Shown here piece by piece: positions 60,136-64,000 of a stretch of DNA of 64,000 nucleotides (position 1 is its first letter; each line of letters begins with the position of its first letter). Made by a program: the position numbers and the translations under genes. This DNA is from Alloascoidea africana (taxonomy: Eukaryota; Ascomycota; Alloascoideomycetes; Alloascoideales; Alloascoideaceae). A model generated the notes under the pieces. It saw only the letters and a list, made by a program, of their open reading frames with translations. It was not told where the DNA came from and made no database searches. The stretch is taken from positions 395,240 to 459,239 of the forward strand of contig JAKTTT010000010.1 in NCBI GenBank assembly GCA_030581615.1, given 5' to 3'.

Positions 60136-61460
60136 ATGTCTTCTGAAATGGATCTTGATCACGATGTGTCCACTGTTTTGGCGACGTTGCGGATGGAAGC
60201 TGATCCGGAGTTGACGACTATATTCTACACAATGGAAGATTTATACGAGCGAAAGTAAGAATACAAAATAGACAAGCCCAATTTTTATTTATTTTTTAAT
60301 GGGGAAGAAGAGGGAAAACCAAATCACTAATCAAGAGAATTATTGTTAGACTTTGGCATCAATTGACAATGACATTGGTCGATTTATACAAGGATTCCAA
60401 AAGTTCAGGAGTTCGACTTCGAATCTTTTTCCGATTTATATCATATTTTGAGAAAAACATCAATCAACTTAAACTTGTTCAATTTGCCCTGGGTTCACTT
60501 TCGGAATGTGGTGATGATCAAGAACGACTTGAATTAATGAGGAAAGTAAGTGGGAAAGTAAAGAAATTATTGGGTCATAGTATAACTTTACCACGTTATG
60601 CGGATGGTTCATACGGTGGTGGAGAACGAGAAAAGGAAGGAGAAGAGGCCTTGTTATTTGCCGAAACGGAAATTGCAAGAATACATTTACAATTGCACAA
60701 TTTGAAAGAAAGTAAAGATATTTTGGATTGGGCAAATGATAAATTGGATAAATTTGATTCTGTGGATCCCGTTATAAATGCCTCTTTTTATTCGGTTAGT
60801 GCTGAATATTTCAAGGCAAAACTCGAATACAATGATTATTATACAAATGCTCTCATGTATTTGGCATGTATTAACGTCGAGGATTTAAATCTTGTTGAAA
60901 GACAGAAACGAGCTTTTGACCTTAGTATTGCCGCTTTATTGGGAGATAGAATCTACAATTTTGGGGAACTTTTAATGCATCCGATTTTAAACTCACTTGA
61001 TGAATCCGAGTATTCTTGGATAAAAGAATTGCTTGGTGCTTTGAATCATGGTGATATCAAGTTGTTTAGAGACGTTTCGGTAAATTTGCCTAAACAACCT
61101 GTTCTTGAAGATGCACGGGATTTTTTGGAACAAAAGATTCGATTAACAGCATTGGTGGAACTTGTATTTTCACGACCCAATTCAAATAGAGTTCTCACGT
61201 TTGATGAAATCAGTCAACATACAGAACTTCCGAAAAACGAAGTTGAGCATTTGATTATGCGGGCACTCAGCCTTGTTCTAATCAAGGGATTTATCGATGA
61301 GGTTTCGGAAACTGTTAAAGTGACATGGATCCAACCAAGAGTTATGAACAAGCAACAGATTGCCCTCATGAGAAATAAGCTGACCGCATGGGATGAAAAC
61401 GTGAAGAAGTTGGGCCAATGGATGCAAGAAAAGGGAACCGAGATCTGGACAAATGCATGA
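60136..61460 (+). CDS. RPN9: RPN9, 26S proteasome lid subunit (2 exons)
   Basis: PCI-domain non-ATPase subunit of the 19S regulatory particle (human PSMD13). Exons 60136-60254 and 60350-61460 give 409 residues (393 in S. cerevisiae). The 95-nt intron (donor GTAAGA, branch CACTAAT, acceptor TTAG) joins MEDLYERK|LWHQLTMTLVDLY. Helical repeats are followed by the PCI domain (about residues 275-370: LPKNEVEHLIMRALSLVLIK, TWIQPRVMNKQQI) and a C-terminal helix (KLGQWMQEKGTEIW), which takes part in the lid helical bundle. A PACE-like element sits 86 bp upstream. RPN9 and NPL3 are also close together in S. cerevisiae (YDR427W, YDR432W). Confidence 0.95.
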
Positions 61461-61614
61461 TTTTTTGGCTATTGATATATACAGTAACTAGATTAATAAG
61501 TTAAGGCTTTTTAAAACCTTTGTTTGTGTATCTTTTATCTCAGAGAAACGATGCAATAAAAAAAAACCCCCAACTAAGTCATATATCAAAATGCTAGAAC
61601 TGGAAAGAATATGG

Positions 61615-63621
61615 CTATTGTGGAGTTCCTCCACCACTCATGATAGAGGCATTTCGGCGCTCGTGCTTTCCCTTTTTCATCACCTGTTTCAAAGCTACCG
61701 AGTCCAAGGGATCCAGTAACTCGAAACTGCATAACAGTTCCTCACTAACGCTCATGACGGCCCCCCAATTGTCAAATTCTCCGCAATAATTGGGGGCGCT
61801 AAACACAGTCACTAGAGTGCGATAGTTGAAAAACTCGTATCCGTCTTCTACCACCATGTGGGCCCTACAGACCAGGTCAAATTGGAACTTTGCCAAAAAC
61901 TTGTTTATGGCGACTTGGTTGAAGCAATAGGAAACCCCACGTTCGTTATCCTCCCATTCAATTTCGGCGTCAGCAGGGTCGGACCAGAGAAGATCGTTTA
62001 GGAGCCCAAAATCAGGGACATCGGTTGGACGTTGTATACTTCTAATTTCATCCAAAGATCCGAGAGATGGGGAGAGACCGCCGTGGACGCAGAAGATCTT
62101 GGAAGCAACAACAGCTGTTATTGGGAGGGTGTTAAAGGTGTCGATAAACAATTTCCAGGTTTTGATATTACATCTGCGTTTACATTCATCGTAAAAACCG
62201 TAGACGCGAGTAACGTTTGCACATTCATGATTCCCCCGAAGCAAGAAAAAATTCTCCGGGTATTTGATTTTGTAGCATAGAAGTAATAGAATAGTTTCGA
62301 GAGATTGCTTCCCCCTATCCACATAATCACCCAGGAAAAGATAATTTGCCGCTGGTGGGAACCCACATTTTGTGAAAATTCGAATCAGGTCAGAGTATTG
62401 ACCATGTACATCTCCAACAATCTTGACAGGTGCGCCAAGCTCCAGCAGCGTTGGCTGGCTAAGGAAAATCTCCCGTGCTCGGGCACATATAAGAGCAATT
62501 TCTGAGTTTTTCAAACAGACTGATTTTGTCCTTTTCCCGTTGTAGCCAGCGTCCAACAGTCTTTGAATTACATTTTCAATGTCCAGTGGGATTTGGGATC
62601 TTGTGCCCGTGCTGGGGGGAGGGGAGGGCAGGATTGTAGGGGTCAGCAGGCCATGGGATTGAGGGTACGGAGAGGGCTGGCTAGGTCGGGATTGGAGGTG
62701 AAGATTGTGGATCTGAGCGGATAGTGGGATGGACAGAGAAGAGGGTTTTGAAGAAGATGCAGAGGTCGAATCTGCTAGAGCGTTCTCCTTGGTTGCAGTA
62801 TTACTCTGAGTATTAATATTAATGCTAATATTACTATTACTATTGCTGTTGCTACTGGTGTTTGTGTTGTTGCTGTTGCTGCTGTTGTTGATTGTGAGGT
62901 GATGGCTGAGTGGAGATGAGGAAGAGCAGGCCAGACTGGGCGTCTGGGCCTGCCCAGTCTGGGCCTGGGCCTGGGGGTCGCCTCCAGCGGCATCTCGCCG
63001 GATCAGAATGGGCTCCCTGGGCTCCAGCACCATCATGGACGGCGGCAGGGCCAGGGGGCCGGGCGGTGGAGGGTTAGCGCCAGGGTTCGAGGGACTACTC
63101 GTGGACGGAGAGGTGAGGGATGAGGATGGGCCCTCTGTGGGCACTTCGTGTCTACTGTGGGAGCGGCGGTGGCCGTGGAGATGGGGACGAGATGGAGCAT
63201 TGGGGCCTGCCAAGGACGGTCCCGACGCCGAGCCCGCGGCCAGAGCTTGTGGAGGAGGCGCACCGAGCTCAGAGGCGATTGCGATTGCACTCGCGGTCGC
63301 GGTCGCGGTCGCGGACGGTGAGGGCCTGGAGGTCTCGGCAGAGGCAGAGGCAGAGGCAGAGGCGGGCGCGATTTCAACAGCTGGCGTGGACTGGCTCCGG
63401 CGCGAACGCAGGGACCGCGAGGACGAGGACTTGATCGAGGTCTGGGTGTCCTGGCGAGGCACGCCCGGACGGAGCGAGTGCGGGCGCGACCGCGAGCGCG
63501 AGTGCAGCGCGGGAGCGGTCTCGTGCGACGAGGACGAGGGCTGGGACGAGGACGAGGGCTGGGACGAGGACGAGGGCTCGTGCGAAGAAGAGGACGGCGG
63601 CTTCGAAGACGAGTTGCCCAT
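61615..63621 (-). CDS. PPZ1: PPZ1-type Ser/Thr protein phosphatase Z
   Basis: PP1-related phosphatase regulating K+ and Na+ homeostasis and cell-wall integrity, inhibited by Hal3. 668 residues from the first in-frame ATG at 63621: MGNSSSKPP, whose Gly2-Asn-Ser-Ser-Ser is the N-myristoylation signal conserved in Ppz proteins. The first 350 residues are Ser/Pro/Ala/Asn-rich and disordered, unusually G+C-rich at the DNA level. The catalytic domain (about 360-660) has every metal and active-site motif: [54 protein letters not shown] codons sit at the invariant Leu-Leu of [10 protein letters not shown]. In S. cerevisiae it is YML016C, from the same arm as UBX2, ERV25 and RAD33. Confidence 0.93.
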   Translation of the reverse strand: MGNSSSKPPSSSSHEPSSSSQPSSSSQPSSSSHETAPALHSRSRSRPHSLRPGVPRQDTQTSIKSSSSRSLRSRRSQSTPAVEIAPASASASASAETSRPSPSATATATASAIAIASELGAPPPQALAAGSASGPSLAGPNAPSRPHLHGHRRSHSRHEVPTEGPSSSLTSPSTSSPSNPGANPPPPGPLALPPSMMVLEPREPILIRRDAAGGDPQAQAQTGQAQTPSLACSSSSPLSHHLTINNSSNSNNTNTSSNSNSNSNISININTQSNTATKENALADSTSASSSKPSSLSIPLSAQIHNLHLQSRPSQPSPYPQSHGLLTPTILPSPPPSTGTRSQIPLDIENVIQRLLDAGYNGKRTKSVCLKNSEIALICARAREIFLSQPTLLELGAPVKIVGDVHGQYSDLIRIFTKCGFPPAANYLFLGDYVDRGKQSLETILLLLCYKIKYPENFFLLRGNHECANVTRVYGFYDECKRRCNIKTWKLFIDTFNTLPITAVVASKIFCVHGGLSPSLGSLDEIRSIQRPTDVPDFGLLNDLLWSDPADAEIEWEDNERGVSYCFNQVAINKFLAKFQFDLVCRAHMVVEDGYEFFNYRTLVTVFSAPNYCGEFDNWGAVMSVSEELLCSFELLDPLDSVALKQVMKKGKHERRNASIMSGGGTPQ

Positions 63622-64000
63622 TCTGGCTGTGCTGATGAGAGGAAAAAGCAAAGGGCAAAGGCCTCTTCTCTGGCATTTTTGCTTTTTTGCTGGCAGCGAG
63701 ATGCCCGCCGCCGCCCCAGCAGCACGAAGAGAGGGGGTGCACGGGTGTTTGCGTGTGTATTCTGCTATCTACTCGAAGCCGATGGGCACCGTTCGGGTGT
63801 CGGTGTCGGTGCCGGTGCCAGAACCGGACCCAAACCCGGATCCGGAGGTGCCAGTGCCGGAGCCCGTGCCCGCCGGAGGCAGCAGCATTCATCAATGTAG
63901 GAGCGGATTGAAGGAGAGTTGATTAGAAGTTCCACAAGGATAGAGATCGATTTTAACCGAAGCTCGGGACTCAGACTTTCAAAAAACTGGAAATAAGCGG
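63622..64000. other. Upstream region of PPZ1, window end
   Basis: The part next to PPZ1 (to about 63900) is markedly G+C-rich with CCGGT/GGTGCC-type short repeats (about 63785-63865). No gene recognised before the window ends; it should contain the PPZ1 promoter and leader. Confidence 0.45.

Noticed and set aside
63008-63922. 304-codon + strand open frame opposite the PPZ1 N-terminus
   Set aside because: It mirrors the Ser/Pro/Ala-rich, GC-rich PPZ1 coding sequence, has the biased composition of a complement frame, and overlaps a well-supported gene.

Overview
The window is nuclear DNA of a budding yeast (Saccharomycotina), gene-dense and moderately AT-rich. I read 28 protein-coding genes, one of them cut by the left edge. 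Three observations narrow the lineage. A complete nuclear NDUFS7/PSST subunit of respiratory complex I is present, so this is not Saccharomyces or a near relative. CTG stands at conserved leucine positions (for example two adjacent CTG codons at 62443-62448 in PPZ1), so the standard Leu reading applies rather than CUG-Ser or CUG-Ala. Half of the genes (14 of 28) carry spliceosomal introns, 28 in total, which is many for this group. I cannot name the species; a CUG-Leu, complex-I-bearing lineage such as Pichiales or Phaffomycetales would fit.

Layout. 1-928: 3' part of a uracil/allantoin-type permease. 1.1-6.8 kb: LRP1, PEX3 and a sterol-transfer LAM gene, all on +. 7.7-14.8 kb: the homeobox gene YHP1 (-) and vacuolar polyphosphatase PPN1 (+), divergent across 3 kb. 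14.8-16.6 kb: an oddly long convergent spacer with a possible gene relic. 16.6-25.6 kb: a WD40 gene, YIF1 (5 exons), TFC4, CWC23 and PIH1. 26.3-30.3 kb: NDUFS7 and a Zn2Cys6 regulator. 33-40.3 kb: MRS6 and NUD1. 41.9-43.9 kb: a GPI-type wall protein with a Tyr/Trp/Ser-rich repeat domain. 44.7-52 kb: LEO1, a 4-exon YCII-domain gene, a YML020W-like hydrolase and a probable NSE5. 52-63.6 kb: APT1, UNG1, ERV25 (5 exons), RAD33, UBX2, NPL3 (7 exons), RPN9 and PPZ1.

Many neighbours are also neighbours in S. cerevisiae (locus names from memory): NSE5-APT1-UNG1 (YML023C-021C) in identical order and orientation; ERV25-RAD33-UBX2-PPZ1-YML020W from the same arm; YHP1/PPN1 (YDR451C/452W); MRS6/NUD1 (YOR370C/373W); RPN9/NPL3 (YDR427W/432W). 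The LRP1-PEX3-LAM trio combines neighbours found at two paralogous S. cerevisiae loci, as expected for an ancestor before the whole-genome duplication.

The most interesting candidates are: the NPL3 gene structure, where a 77-nt exon between the two longest introns looks suited to unproductive splicing; the Tyr/Trp/Ser wall protein; the divergent NSE5 identified by position; and the unexplained elevated-GC block in the 15-15.8 kb spacer. Spliced gene models come from splice-site motifs plus continuity of the protein reading and have not been tested against RNA.
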